Source: DATFYM01 sp035315065 (GTDB lineage Bacteria; Acidobacteriota; Terriglobia; UBA7540). Taken from it: a DNA stretch of 64,000 bases. The stretch is from positions 8,287 to 72,286 of the forward strand of contig DATFYM010000146.1 in the NCBI GenBank assembly GCA_035315065.1. The letters run 5' to 3'. Of this stretch, positions 34,493-43,086 are shown in pieces (position 1 is the first letter of the stretch; every line of letters starts with the position of its first letter). The notes below the pieces were generated by a model that searched no databases, had not been told where the DNA came from, and saw only the letters and a program-made list of their open reading frames with translations. A program made the position numbers and the translations under genes.

Positions 34493-35263
34493 ATGCTGCG
34501 CAAATCACCTACTCGGACCGAAGCATTCCTGGCGGCCAACCGCCGCAACGCCTTGAAGTCAACCGGGCCCCGCACCGCCCAAGGCAAGGCGCGGTCGTGT
34601 ATGAACAACCTGAAGCACGGACGCTATGCCAAGCGGCTCCCGGAAAAGCTGGCGGCGGCCGGCGATCACGGCGGGGCGGCTCTTTACCAAAAAGTACGGG
34701 GGGAGATTGGGAAGACGTTCCAGGCGGAGCCGGGCGAGCCTCGTGAGACGCGGCAGTTGGAACGAATCACCGCCACGGTCTGGTGCGTGGCGCGGCGCGC
34801 TGGTATAGATGGTCTGAAGCCGCGATCCTCTATTTTTTCCAAGAAGATTGGCCCGTCGCACGGTTCACCATGTGTTTCTATATTGAGGATTCGGATCGCA
34901 GACCAGCGGCAAAGGGTCGGAATTGTGTATTGGGTCCAACGAAAACGGTATTGGACGGCGGAACGGGCAAGGCAGGCCGCGTTAAACCTACATCCGGCCG
35001 GGGCTCCGACACTGGGCGAGGCTCTGGAAAGCAAGCTACGCCATCGAGTTTTCCGGCCCGGGTCCCCGGTCATCCAATCGGGCCAGACTGGCGGGAACGG
35101 CGATGGGACCCGAATGCCGGTGGGTTCGGAAAGTGCCTCATCCAGCCACGAGAACGCCACCCCCAGCCAGATTGGTGGCTCGACGAAGTTGGACCCAGCG
35201 AAGCTCGACGCGCTAGTGTCCATCTTGGGTCTCCTGGCCAGGCTCTTTCGAGACGAAACGTAA
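34493..35263 (+). CDS. STGPR-motif family protein, probably frame-disturbed
   Basis: Start 34493 (MLRKSPTRTEAFLAANRRNA) with GGGGGAG just upstream. The N-terminal module AANRRNALKSTGPRTAQGKA, RSCMNNLKHGRYAKRL is the full form of the family also found at 14085 and 63386. It then reads RETRQLERITATVWCVARRA. After that the annotated frame becomes unlikely as protein, while the next frame reads ARWYRWSEAAILYFFQEDW until about 34900, and the first frame makes sense again at QRQRVGIVYWVQRKRYWTAE. Two compensating indels or sequence errors would explain this. Function unknown. The module recurs in many soil bacteria; a DNA- or RNA-binding role is a guess from its basic helix-loop-helix look. Confidence 0.55.
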   Translation: MLRKSPTRTEAFLAANRRNALKSTGPRTAQGKARSCMNNLKHGRYAKRLPEKLAAAGDHGGAALYQKVRGEIGKTFQAEPGEPRETRQLERITATVWCVARRAGIDGLKPRSSIFSKKIGPSHGSPCVSILRIRIADQRQRVGIVYWVQRKRYWTAERARQAALNLHPAGAPTLGEALESKLRHRVFRPGSPVIQSGQTGGNGDGTRMPVGSESASSSHENATPSQIGGSTKLDPAKLDALVSILGLLARLFRDET

Positions 35264-35282
35264 TTGCGAAGGCCTGATCGGG

Positions 35283-35395
35283 CCTGGGAGCGCGGGCGTC
35301 CCGCCCGCTCTTCCATTCCTTTCCGGCGGGGCCCGCTCCAATGGAGGTTTCATTCGAGGTCGGGCAAAAGCGGGCGGGACGCCGGCGCTCCCAGG
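35283..35395. repeat. 27-bp inverted repeat (CCTGGGAGCGCGGGCGTCCC type) before mutS
   Basis: Arms 35283-35309 and 35369-35395 pair at 26 of 27 positions; the loop is 59 bases. It ends about 50 bases before the mutS start. Confidence 0.8.
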
Positions 35396-35447
35396 CGAAC
35401 TGTTTACAAATGTATACGGCGCGCCGCATAATGTTAATGACGTGGTC

Positions 35448-38279
35448 ATGCCAAACTCTGAATTCTCCACTCCCTTGATGCGGCAGTACAACGCCATCAA
35501 GGAACGTCATCCCAACGCTCTGCTTCTCTTCCGCCTGGGCGATTTCTACGAGCTGTTTTTTGAGGACGCGGTCGTAGCGGCCCGCGAACTTCAGATCACA
35601 TTGACGTCGCGCAACAAGGAGAAAGGCGCCGCCATTCCGATGTGCGGGGTGCCCTATCACGCCGCCGAAGGCTACATCGCCAAGCTCATCCGCAAAGGGT
35701 ATCGGGTGGCCATCTGCGACCAGATGGAGGACCCGCGTCTGGCCAAGAAATTGGTGAAGCGCGAGGTGACGCGGGTGGTGACGCCGGGAACGGCGATCGA
35801 CTCGCAGGTTCTCGAGCCGCGCGAGAACAACTATCTTGCCGCGGCCCTGGAGCGCGACGGAGCCGTGGGACTCGCTTTCGCTGACCTCTCGACCGGCGAC
35901 TTCCGGGCCACGGAATTCGCGGGTCCGGAGTCGCTCGCGCGGTTTCGCGAGGAACTGATCCGCATGGCGCCTAAGGAAATCCTGCTTTCCGGCCCGGTGG
36001 GCTGGCCCGCGATCGAAGCGGGCCCCAAACTCGGCTCGGGCTGTAGCGGCGGTGTCCTCACCGCCGATCCCTCGACCCGTGGCCGCGGGGATCCCCGTCG
36101 CAGCGTCGTGCTGGACTTCGCAGCAGAGGTAGGGATTCGTCCTCGATCACCAGCGGCTGGCGCAGTGGTGCCTGACGCGTCGGGCGCGCCCGCGACTTCG
36201 AATTTAAGATCTGAGATCTCCGGCCTGAAGTCGGAGATCCCCGTCATGACGGAGAGCCGCCTCGACGAATGGGTCTTCAGCGAGGAATATGGGTCGCGGC
36301 TGCTTCGCGACCATTTCCGCGTGGCCACGCTCGATGGCTATGGTCTCGACGGCCGGCGGCTGGCGATCGGAGCCGCCGGCGCCATCCTGCACTATGTGCG
36401 CGAGACGCAACGCGGGTCGCTCACCCACCTCGATACGATTCGCTTTTATCAGCAGCAGGACTCGCTGATCCTTGACCCCGCCACTCTGCGCAACCTGGAG
36501 TTGCTGGAGCCGGCGTTCGGCGGGCCACGCGGCGCCACGCTCCTCAGCACGCTCGATCGCTGCGTCACGTCGCTGGGGGCGCGGCAGCTCAAGAACTGGA
36601 TCCTGCGTCCGTCGATCCATCGCCCGGAGATCGAAGCCCGATGGGACGCGGTGGCCGCGCTCGAGCAGGATACGATCTCGAGGCAGGAGCTGCGTCGCGC
36701 CCTGGGTCAGGTGCAGGATCTCGAGCGCTTGTTGAGCAAGGTAACGCTGGAAACAGCCAACGCGCGCGACCTGCTGGCTTTGAAAAACTCTCTCCAGCCC
36801 CTACCAGCGATTCGCAGCCGGCTCACCGGCTTCCCCGCGGCGCGTCTTGGCGAGCTTCACCTCAAGCTGGACGAACTGGCGGACGTTCGCGACTTGTTGG
36901 AGCAGTCCATCCACCCCGAGCCGCCGGTGCTCCTGACCGAGGGCAGCTTGATCCGCGCCGGCTACCACGCCGAACTCGACGAACTCCGCGGCCTCAGCCA
37001 GAACAGTAAGCGGGTGGTGGCCGAGATCGAAGCGCGCGAGCGCGAGCGCACTCGCATCACGTCGCTCAAGGTCAGGTTCAATAGCATCTTCGGGTATTAC
37101 ATCGAAGTCTCCAAGCCCAACCTGCCTCTGGTGCCCGCCGATTACGAACGCAAGCAGACGCTGGTGAACGCCGAGCGATTCACCACGCCGGAACTCAAGG
37201 AATGGGAAGTGAAGATTCTGGAGGCCGAGGAAAGGAGCCGGGCGCTCGAACTGGACCTGTTCCGCGAGATCCGGCGCCGCGTCGCCGCCGAGGCTAGGCG
37301 AATCCGCCAAACCGCGGCCGTGCTCGCCGAGCTAGACGTTCTGGCGTGTTTCGCCGAACTGACGGCGGAGCGCAACTATCACCGCCCTGAGTTCTCCGAC
37401 GACGGCGAGCTACTGATTGTTCAGGGACGCCACCCGGTGATCGAGCGCATCGGCGACGATGACCAGAGCGGCCGCTTCATTCCCAACGACCTGGCCATGA
37501 ACCCGACCTCGGACCGCATTCTGATCATCACCGGTCCCAACATGGGCGGCAAATCGACCTATCTTCGCCAGGCCGCGCTGATCGCGTTGATGGCTCAGAT
37601 CGGCTGCTTCGTGCCTGCCCAGCGTGCTCGGCTGCCGATCTTCGATCGTATTTTCACCCGCATCGGCGCCTCCGACAATCTGGCGCGGGGCCGCTCGACC
37701 TTCATGGTGGAAATGACGGAGGCGGCCGGCATCCTCAACACCGCCACGCCGCGCAGCCTGGTGCTGCTGGATGAGGTGGGGCGCGGCACCGCCACGTTCG
37801 ACGGACTGGCGATCGCGTGGGCCGTGGTGGAGCACCTGGAAACCCATACGCGAGCAAAGACCCTTTTCGCCACGCACTATCATGAGCTGACGGAATTGGC
37901 GGACTTGCTTCCCGGCGTGCGTAACTACCACGTTTCGGTGAAAGAATCGGGATCGAGTATCGTTTTTTTGCGCAAAGTGGAGCCCGGCAGCGCCGACAAA
38001 AGCTACGGGATCGAGGTGGCGCGACTGGCCGGCTTGCCGCCCAGTGTCATCGAGCGAGCGCGCGAAATACTTGTGCGTCACGAACAAAGCGAGCATACTT
38101 TGAGCGAGAGGCTGGAGTTAGGGTCCGATTCGCGCGAACCTGGACCCGTGCAGTTGACCATCTTCACGCCGTTGAACGCCGAGATCGTTCAGGCCGTCGA
38201 GCAGGCTGACCTTGACAACATGAAGCCGCTCGAGGCGTTGAACCTCCTCGCCGAACTGAAGAGGCAGATTCGAACATGA
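35448..38279 (+). CDS. mutS: DNA mismatch repair ATPase MutS, with a linker insertion
   Basis: A 943-residue protein from ATG 35448, about 90 longer than E. coli MutS. Mismatch-recognition motif F33-x-E35 in LGDFYELFFED; connector, lever and clamp domains follow; Walker A GPNMGGKST at 696-704; SLVLLDEVGRGTATFDGLAI and FATHYHELTELA complete the ATPase; the C-terminus LNLLAELKRQIRT is the normal end. It recognises mismatches and recruits MutL. Roughly residues 210-270 contain a Gly/Ser/Pro/Ala-rich stretch (CSGGVLTADPSTRGRGDPRR ... TSNLRSEISGLKSEIP). Its DNA at about 36195-36240 looks like an intergenic word repeat (GATCTGAGATCTCC...CTGAAGTCGGAGATC). The following gene overlaps by four bases. 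Confidence 0.96.
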   Translation: MPNSEFSTPLMRQYNAIKERHPNALLLFRLGDFYELFFEDAVVAARELQITLTSRNKEKGAAIPMCGVPYHAAEGYIAKLIRKGYRVAICDQMEDPRLAKKLVKREVTRVVTPGTAIDSQVLEPRENNYLAAALERDGAVGLAFADLSTGDFRATEFAGPESLARFREELIRMAPKEILLSGPVGWPAIEAGPKLGSGCSGGVLTADPSTRGRGDPRRSVVLDFAAEVGIRPRSPAAGAVVPDASGAPATSNLRSEISGLKSEIPVMTESRLDEWVFSEEYGSRLLRDHFRVATLDGYGLDGRRLAIGAAGAILHYVRETQRGSLTHLDTIRFYQQQDSLILDPATLRNLELLEPAFGGPRGATLLSTLDRCVTSLGARQLKNWILRPSIHRPEIEARWDAVAALEQDTISRQELRRALGQVQDLERLLSKVTLETANARDLLALKNSLQPLPAIRSRLTGFPAARLGELHLKLDELADVRDLLEQSIHPEPPVLLTEGSLIRAGYHAELDELRGLSQNSKRVVAEIEARERERTRITSLKVRFNSIFGYYIEVSKPNLPLVPADYERKQTLVNAERFTTPELKEWEVKILEAEERSRALELDLFREIRRRVAAEARRIRQTAAVLAELDVLACFAELTAERNYHRPEFSDDGELLIVQGRHPVIERIGDDDQSGRFIPNDLAMNPTSDRILIITGPNMGGKSTYLRQAALIALMAQIGCFVPAQRARLPIFDRIFTRIGASDNLARGRSTFMVEMTEAAGILNTATPRSLVLLDEVGRGTATFDGLAIAWAVVEHLETHTRAKTLFATHYHELTELADLLPGVRNYHVSVKESGSSIVFLRKVEPGSADKSYGIEVARLAGLPPSVIERAREILVRHEQSEHTLSERLELGSDSREPGPVQLTIFTPLNAEIVQAVEQADLDNMKPLEALNLLAELKRQIRT

Positions 38280-39331
38280 GCAGCGATCAGATTGGCCAGC
38301 TTCTGGCCGTTCGTTGGGAAGAAACCCGCTGGGGAGGCGTCCTGGAACGGCTGCTGAAACGCTACCAGCCTGCCGGGGTGCTGCTACCGTTGCGGCGAGG
38401 GGACTCGGTGGAATCCATGGCCGCGATGCTCGGATGCATCACTGGAGCGCTCTCCGTCCCTCCTTTCCTGTGGCTTGACGCCGAGCGTACTATCGACCGT
38501 CTCTCCGAGCCGCTGCCATCGCCGCGCGCCGCAGCGCAAGCAGGCCCGAGCGCGGTGGAGCGACTGGCGGACCTGATTGGCCAGGGATTGCAGCTTCTCG
38601 GATTCAATTCCTACGGTGGCCCTACGCTTGATCTCGTGGCGCCGGGCATCGAGGGGCCCTTTACGGACCGCGCCTTCAGCGGCAACCCCGAGACCACGGC
38701 GCAATGCGCGGCTACCTTTCTTCAGCAACTCGACCGTCACCACATTTTGGCATGCCCCGGGAGTTTCCCCGGCTTGGCCGACTCCACCGGATTGCGGCCG
38801 GATCAGCCTATCGTGGTGGACAAGCCGATGGCGACGCTCTGGCGCGACGACCTCAGGCCTTATCGCGAAGCGCTGTCTCGCCTGCGCATGATCCGGATCA
38901 GTTTTGCCTCCTACAAGGCGTTTGACTATGAACCACCCAAGCCGGCGCCGCTTTCGGAGAGGGTCCTGGAAGGCTTGCTGAGGGTGAGGTTGGGATACCG
39001 GGGGGCCGCGGTGGCCACGCTCTACACCTCTGGTCTCGGCGGGCAAAGGCTGACCCCGGGCCAGGCGGCGGTCCGTTCCATCAACTCCGGTTGCGACTTG
39101 CTGATAGTCAACGGGGACACCGAGTTAGCGCAGGCTTTTTCGGCGCTGGAGGCAGGCGTCAAATCCGGGGCGCTTTCTGACGATCGTGTCGAACAGGCTC
39201 TGTCCCGCGTCAGTCGGGCCAAGGAGGGCCTTGCGCTTCCCACTGGCAAGCTGTCGGCATCGGAATGGGATCCTTTCGTGAATGCGTGCGAGCAGTTCAG
39301 CAGTGAATTGCGAGGCGGAGCGCAAGGGTAG
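38276..39331 (+). CDS. Degenerate NagZ-like (GH3 N-domain) protein translationally coupled to mutS
   Basis: A 351-residue protein whose ATG overlaps the mutS stop. The fold matches beta-N-acetylhexosaminidase NagZ: QPAGVLLPLRRGDSVESMAA, GLQLLGFNSYGGPTLDLV, LACPGSFPGLADSTGL in the place of 'KHFPGHG.t..DSH', and NSGCDLLIVNGDTELAQAFS near the C-terminus. The usual active-site residues seem lost: the KH pair and the DSH triad of the loop are missing, and the nucleophile segment 'SD.L' reads TLYTSGLG. It may therefore bind a muropeptide-like ligand without cutting it. A true peptidoglycan-recycling gene, anmK, follows 1.2 kb later. Confidence 0.7.
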   Translation: MSSDQIGQLLAVRWEETRWGGVLERLLKRYQPAGVLLPLRRGDSVESMAAMLGCITGALSVPPFLWLDAERTIDRLSEPLPSPRAAAQAGPSAVERLADLIGQGLQLLGFNSYGGPTLDLVAPGIEGPFTDRAFSGNPETTAQCAATFLQQLDRHHILACPGSFPGLADSTGLRPDQPIVVDKPMATLWRDDLRPYREALSRLRMIRISFASYKAFDYEPPKPAPLSERVLEGLLRVRLGYRGAAVATLYTSGLGGQRLTPGQAAVRSINSGCDLLIVNGDTELAQAFSALEAGVKSGALSDDRVEQALSRVSRAKEGLALPTGKLSASEWDPFVNACEQFSSELRGGAQG

Positions 39332-39438
39332 TGGTTTCTCAGTTCGCAGTTGGTAGCCTTTAGCCGGAGGTACACCGGCACGGGCGAGGTTACTTGAGGC
39401 CAAAGACAGAGGACCTCAAAGACGCTGAAAGATTCCCC

Positions 39439-39469
39439 TTGACCTTGGAACTGATTCCAGCCTTTAAGC
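39439..39469 (+). promoter_or_regulatory. MerR-type promoter/operator (long spacer with dyad)
   Basis: TTGACC (39439-39444) and TTAAGC (39464-39469) are 19 bp apart. Between them is the dyad TTGGAA-CTGA-TTCCAG (39445-39460). This long spacer with a dyad between the boxes is the layout of MerR-family controlled promoters. The start of transcription would fall at or next to the GTG start of the merR gene, giving a leaderless message. Confidence 0.65.
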
Positions 39470-39476
39470 TGCTCCT

Positions 39477-39986
39477 GTGAGATCAGCCGCTTTCACCAAT
39501 CGGCCCTTGTACTCCGGAGAACTGGCACGCCTGGCAGGCGTCAGCACGGACACGGTGCGTTATTACGAGCGCCGCCGTCTTCTGCCCGCTGCGCCCCGCT
39601 CGGCATCCGGCTACCGGTTATTTCCGCCAGCGGCAGTGGCTCGCGTGCAGTTGATTCGAGGTGCGCTTTCCATCGGTTTTTCGGTGAGTGATCTGGCCAG
39701 CATCTTCCGCGAACGTGACGGCGGTGGCGCGCCTTGCCGTCGGGTCCGCGAGTTGGCCGCCGAGAAGCTGGTCGCCCTCGAAGCCCGGCTCCGCGATCTG
39801 CAGTCCTGGCGCCGCGAGTTACGCCACACGCTCGCCGAATGGGACCGCCTGCTAGCCAAGACTCCCCGCGGCAAGCGGGCCCGATTGTTGGAGGCGCTTG
39901 CTGCAACTCACCCGGAGAGCCACACCCGGCGATCTCTTCCTAGTGTCCTGGCTCGTGGAAAACAAAAACAGGAGAAGCAACAATGA
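39477..39986 (+). CDS. MerR-family transcriptional regulator
   Basis: A 169-residue protein with a GTG start. YSGELARLAGVSTDTVRYYE is the winged-helix DNA-binding opening of MerR proteins, followed by RRRLLPAAPRSASGYRLFPP and LIRGALSIGFSVSDLASIF. The dimerisation helix has PCRRVRELAAEKLVALEARL. The Cys at its start is the position of the first metal-binding Cys in soft-metal sensors, but the C-terminal Cys loop of MerR or CueR is absent. It overlaps the next gene by four bases, so the two form one operon under the promoter at 39439. A metal or oxidant signal is likely but unproven. Confidence 0.9.
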   Translation: MRSAAFTNRPLYSGELARLAGVSTDTVRYYERRRLLPAAPRSASGYRLFPPAAVARVQLIRGALSIGFSVSDLASIFRERDGGGAPCRRVRELAAEKLVALEARLRDLQSWRRELRHTLAEWDRLLAKTPRGKRARLLEALAATHPESHTRRSLPSVLARGKQKQEKQQ

Positions 39987-40516
39987 ACAGAATGATTCTC
40001 GCGGTCGCAGTTTGCCTGCTTGTTTGTGTCACCAACGCGGCTAGTCAGCAGTCCTCCAGTGAGCCGAAACGGGAGACCCAAGGCTCGCAATGCAGGTGTC
40101 CGATGCATGACCATTCGCAGATGAATGAGCGCGGCGAAAAGGGCATGGGTTTTTCTCAGACCGCTACCACACACCATTTTTCGTTGAACTCCAATGGCGG
40201 TGTGATCGAGGTGGAGGTCAAGGATCCGGCAGATGCTACTACTCGGAACCGCATCCGAATGCACCTGGCGCACATCACGCAAGCATTTCAAGACGGAGAT
40301 TTCGACATTCCTATGTTTGTTCACGATACGGTTCCGCCGGGAGTACCGGAGATGAAGGATCTGCGGAAGAACATTCATTACTCGCTGGAGGAGATTCCCA
40401 ATGGAGGGCGCGTCGTTATATCCTCCTCAGACAAGGAGGCTCTCTCCGCTATCCACAAATTCTTGCGCTTCCAGATCGAAGAGCACAAGACTGGGGATCC
40501 AATGGAGATTCACTAA
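39983..40516 (+). CDS. Secreted Cys/His-rich protein of a MerR operon
   Basis: A 177-residue protein; AGGAG lies about eight bases upstream of the ATG. Signal peptide MNRMILAVAVCLLVCVTNAA. Then a probable metal-binding cluster QCRCPMHDHSQMNERGEKG and MGFSQTATTHHFSLNSNGG. The main domain follows, with IEVEVKDPADATTRNRIRMH, LAHITQAFQDGDFDIPMFVH, PPGVPEMKDLRKNIHYSLEE and AIHKFLRFQIEEHKTGDP. No name is known to me for this domain; I associate it with metal-resistance neighbourhoods. Together with the MerR gene it suggests an envelope response to copper or a similar metal. Confidence 0.7.
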   Translation: MNRMILAVAVCLLVCVTNAASQQSSSEPKRETQGSQCRCPMHDHSQMNERGEKGMGFSQTATTHHFSLNSNGGVIEVEVKDPADATTRNRIRMHLAHITQAFQDGDFDIPMFVHDTVPPGVPEMKDLRKNIHYSLEEIPNGGRVVISSSDKEALSAIHKFLRFQIEEHKTGDPMEIH

Positions 40517-40556
40517 AACGGGATACCGAAATCTGAGGACTGAGAACTAATTTAAA

Positions 40557-41789
40557 TTGGCCGAACGGTTGGCGGTAGGACTAATCTCCGGGACTTCGCT
40601 CGATGGGGTCGATGCGGCGCTCGTTAGAATTGGCGGGTCGTTGGAGCGGCCGCGCCTGCGCCTGCTTGCCTTCACCACCGTTCCTTATCCGCCCCCTGTC
40701 CGTTTGCGGCTGCTCAGGGCGGCCGGCGGCGAAGCGGTGACTTCAGGGGAAGTGAGCGACCTCAACTTCTTGCTGGGCGAACTGTTCGCCGCCGCCGCGT
40801 TGCGCGTATGCCGCCAGGGACGCGTTGCGCCAAAACGATTGTCGGTGATCGGGTCGCACGGCCAGACCATTTTTCATCAAGGACGGCCCCAGCCGTTTGG
40901 CGGGCGTAACGAAGGACCCTTCGTGGGGGGCGGAGGAGAAACGAGCCGCCGGCAACTTGCTAGTACGCTTCAAATCGCGGAGCCAGCGATCATTGCCGCA
41001 AAGACGGGGGTTCCAGTAGTCGCTGATTTTCGTACCGCCGACATGGCGGCGGGAGGAGAAGGAGCGCCGTTGATTCCCCTGGTGGACTACCTGGTGTTGG
41101 GTGACGCAGGACGAAACACCATCGCCTTGAATATCGGCGGCATCGCGAACCTCACAGTAATCCCTGCCGGCGGCCAAGTGGAAGAAGTCTTCGGTTTCGA
41201 TACGGGCCCGGGAAACATGGTCATGGACGGCCTGGTCCGGCACTTCACACGCGGCCGCCGGAGCTATGACGTTGACGGCCGGCTGGCAGCGCAAGGCAAA
41301 GTGATCGAGCGCCTGTTTGGCGATTTGCTGCGCCTTGCGTTTTTTGACCGCCAACCCCCCAAGAGTGCCGGGCGCGAGCAGTTCGGCGGCCCGTTCCTCG
41401 AGCGCCACTTTCTAAGTCGCCGCGGCGCTGCCTTTAAGGACCTGCTGCGGACCGCCAACGAACTCACGGCGAGGTCGATTGCGGAGGCGCTTCAGCGCTT
41501 TGTTTTCCCGCGCCTGGCGATCCAACCCGGGAGAGATCGTCTCGTCGTTTCGGGCGGTGGGGCTCACAACCGGCTGCTGCTGGCTCGGCTTGCTGAGTTC
41601 CTGCCGCAACTTGATGTTAGGCTATCGGACGAATACGGCTTGCCCGCCGACGCGAAGGAGGCCATCGCTTTTGCGGTGCTTGCCGACCGGACGATGCACG
41701 GCCTTCCTGGCAATCTTCCGGCGGTGACGGGAGCACGAAGACCGGTGGTATTAGGTAAGGTGTGCCAGCCGGTAGTCGGTAGACGGTAG
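40557..41789 (+). CDS. anmK: Anhydro-N-acetylmuramic acid kinase
   Basis: A 410-residue peptidoglycan-recycling enzyme that hydrolyses and phosphorylates anhydro-MurNAc to MurNAc-6-P. The start is TTG at 40557. LAVGLISGTSLDGVDAALVR is the phosphate-binding opening, VIGSHGQTIFHQGRP the substrate loop, NTIALNIGGIANLTVIP and VFGFDTGPGNMVMDGLV the ATPase motifs, and LVVSGGGAHNRLLLARL the adenosine motif. Compared with the family there is an insert of about 24 residues (QPFGGRNEGPFVGGGGETSR) after HQGRP. The last codons (VVGRR) come from a GGTAGTC/GGTAGAC word repeat. Confidence 0.93.
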   Translation: MAERLAVGLISGTSLDGVDAALVRIGGSLERPRLRLLAFTTVPYPPPVRLRLLRAAGGEAVTSGEVSDLNFLLGELFAAAALRVCRQGRVAPKRLSVIGSHGQTIFHQGRPQPFGGRNEGPFVGGGGETSRRQLASTLQIAEPAIIAAKTGVPVVADFRTADMAAGGEGAPLIPLVDYLVLGDAGRNTIALNIGGIANLTVIPAGGQVEEVFGFDTGPGNMVMDGLVRHFTRGRRSYDVDGRLAAQGKVIERLFGDLLRLAFFDRQPPKSAGREQFGGPFLERHFLSRRGAAFKDLLRTANELTARSIAEALQRFVFPRLAIQPGRDRLVVSGGGAHNRLLLARLAEFLPQLDVRLSDEYGLPADAKEAIAFAVLADRTMHGLPGNLPAVTGARRPVVLGKVCQPVVGRR

Positions 41790-41850
41790 ACTGGGAAAGA
41801 GCCCGTTTCGTTTATTCCGTATGCCGTCCAGCGTCTACCGAGTCACTGTC
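41771..41850. repeat. Partial word-repeat hairpin (GGTAGACGG word) after anmK
   Basis: CGGTAGTCGGTAGACGGTAG (from about 41770) contains three copies of the word, and a partly matching inverted copy (GTCCAGCGTCTACCGAGTC) ends near 41845. It runs over the anmK stop codon. Convergent genes lie on either side. Confidence 0.55.
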
Positions 41851-42451
41851 GCGTGTCGCGATAACCCAGAATCCACAAAGTGGAGCTGGCCATCTCGCGC
41901 AGAGAGTGAAGAGTCCGGTCCCAAGGTTGGGCCTCGATGGGACTCGCCGGCGCGGGCGAGCCGTACGCCGTTATGCCGGCGGCGTTGAACATCAGCTTGA
42001 TTCGATAAAGATGAAAGCCGTCGCTGACCGCGATGCATGTCGTGGCGTGGCGCTGTTGAAGCAAGCGCGTCGCCGCCTGGACGCTCTCGTAACTGGTTTC
42101 GCTGTGAGGGTCGGCGAGGATCTTCGTTTGGGCCATTCCTTGCTGGATGAGGTAATCACGGCCCACGCCGGCTTCCGTAAAGGTCGGGTCGCCGCCGCTG
42201 CCCCCAGTGGTGATCACCAGGGGGGCGAGGCCGCGCTCTTCCACATCGAAGGCGTGGTCGAGGCGCGCCTTGAACACGGGGGAGGGCGTGCCGTTGTATT
42301 GAGCCGCCCCGAAAACGACGATCGCGTCGGCAGGCCGAGCTTCGTCGCGCGCGGCCTGCAACCGGATGGCACGATAAAGGAGGGCCTCGGCGGCGGCGAC
42401 CACCAGCACGCCAAACAAGAGGAAGAGCGAAAGCCAGCGACCGATGCGCAA
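41843..42451 (-). CDS. YdcF/SanA-like DUF218 membrane-associated protein
   Basis: A 202-residue protein with an N-terminal membrane anchor (LSLFLLFGVLVVAAAEALLY). The DUF218 core has ADAIVVFGAAQYNGTPSPVF, RLDHAFDVEERGLAPLVITTG, HSETSYESVQAATRLL and AVSDGFHLYRIKLMFNAAGI. Proteins of this family (SanA, YdcF, ElyC) act in envelope integrity or bind nucleotides; the reaction is not settled. The start is TTG at 42451, five bases after the tsaC stop, so it is coupled to tsaC. Confidence 0.85.
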   Translation of the reverse strand: MRIGRWLSLFLLFGVLVVAAAEALLYRAIRLQAARDEARPADAIVVFGAAQYNGTPSPVFKARLDHAFDVEERGLAPLVITTGGSGGDPTFTEAGVGRDYLIQQGMAQTKILADPHSETSYESVQAATRLLQQRHATTCIAVSDGFHLYRIKLMFNAAGITAYGSPAPASPIEAQPWDRTLHSLREMASSTLWILGYRDTRQ

Positions 42452-42456
42452 GTGGC

Positions 42457-43086
42457 TCAGCCGAAAAACTCCTTCAGGTCAGACTCGGTGACCGGTCCGT
42501 GGCGGACGATGCGGCCGCCGTCCTCGATGAGTTCAACCACCGTCGAGGCCAATCCGCCCTTCGCCGTCCCGCCGTCGATGATCAAGGGTAGGTTTTGTCC
42601 CAGTTGCTGGTTCACCTCATCGGCCGTGTTGCAAGGGGGATTCTCGGTAATGTTGGCGCTGGTCCCGGTCAGCGGGCGGCCGGCGGCCGCGATCAGGGCC
42701 ACAGCGAGAGGGTTCTTCGGCCAGCGCAGTCCGACCTTGCCGGTGTTGGCGGTCACCTTCAACGGGAGTTGCCGCGACGCCGGCACCACGATGGTAAGCG
42801 GACCGGGCCAGAATTTCTCTGCCAGCCTGAAGAACAGGCGCGGGGGATCGTCGGTGAGGTCTGCGGCCTGGTCGATCGACGCCACCAGCAGGGGCAAGGG
42901 CCGGCCGGAGGCGCGCCGCTTGAGGCGGAAGACCTCATTGATGGCCGCCAGATTCAAGGGATCGGCGCCCAGGGCGTAATACGTGTCCGTCGGGAACGAT
43001 ACCACGCGCCCGGCGAGGAGCAGCCGCGTGGAGTACTCCAGCACAAATTCCAAGTTCGAGTTTCCGATCTTCAAAATCTCCGACAT
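42457..43086 (-). CDS. tsaC: L-threonylcarbamoyladenylate synthase (TsaC/Sua5/YrdC family)
   Basis: A 209-residue enzyme making threonylcarbamoyl-AMP for the t6A37 modification of ANN-decoding tRNAs. LLAGRVVSFPTDTYYALGAD is the canonical start ('G.v...PTeTvYGLg.d'), VFRLKRRASGRPLPLLVAS the K-R-P motif, KFWPGPLTIVVPA the central motif, and PLTGTSANITENPPC the 'p.~sSAN.SG' motif. It is a stand-alone YrdC domain without the Sua5 C-terminal extension. It is first in a two-gene unit with the ydcF-like gene and divergent from the selenoprotein gene. Confidence 0.93.
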   Translation of the reverse strand: MSEILKIGNSNLEFVLEYSTRLLLAGRVVSFPTDTYYALGADPLNLAAINEVFRLKRRASGRPLPLLVASIDQAADLTDDPPRLFFRLAEKFWPGPLTIVVPASRQLPLKVTANTGKVGLRWPKNPLAVALIAAAGRPLTGTSANITENPPCNTADEVNQQLGQNLPLIIDGGTAKGGLASTVVELIEDGGRIVRHGPVTESDLKEFFG

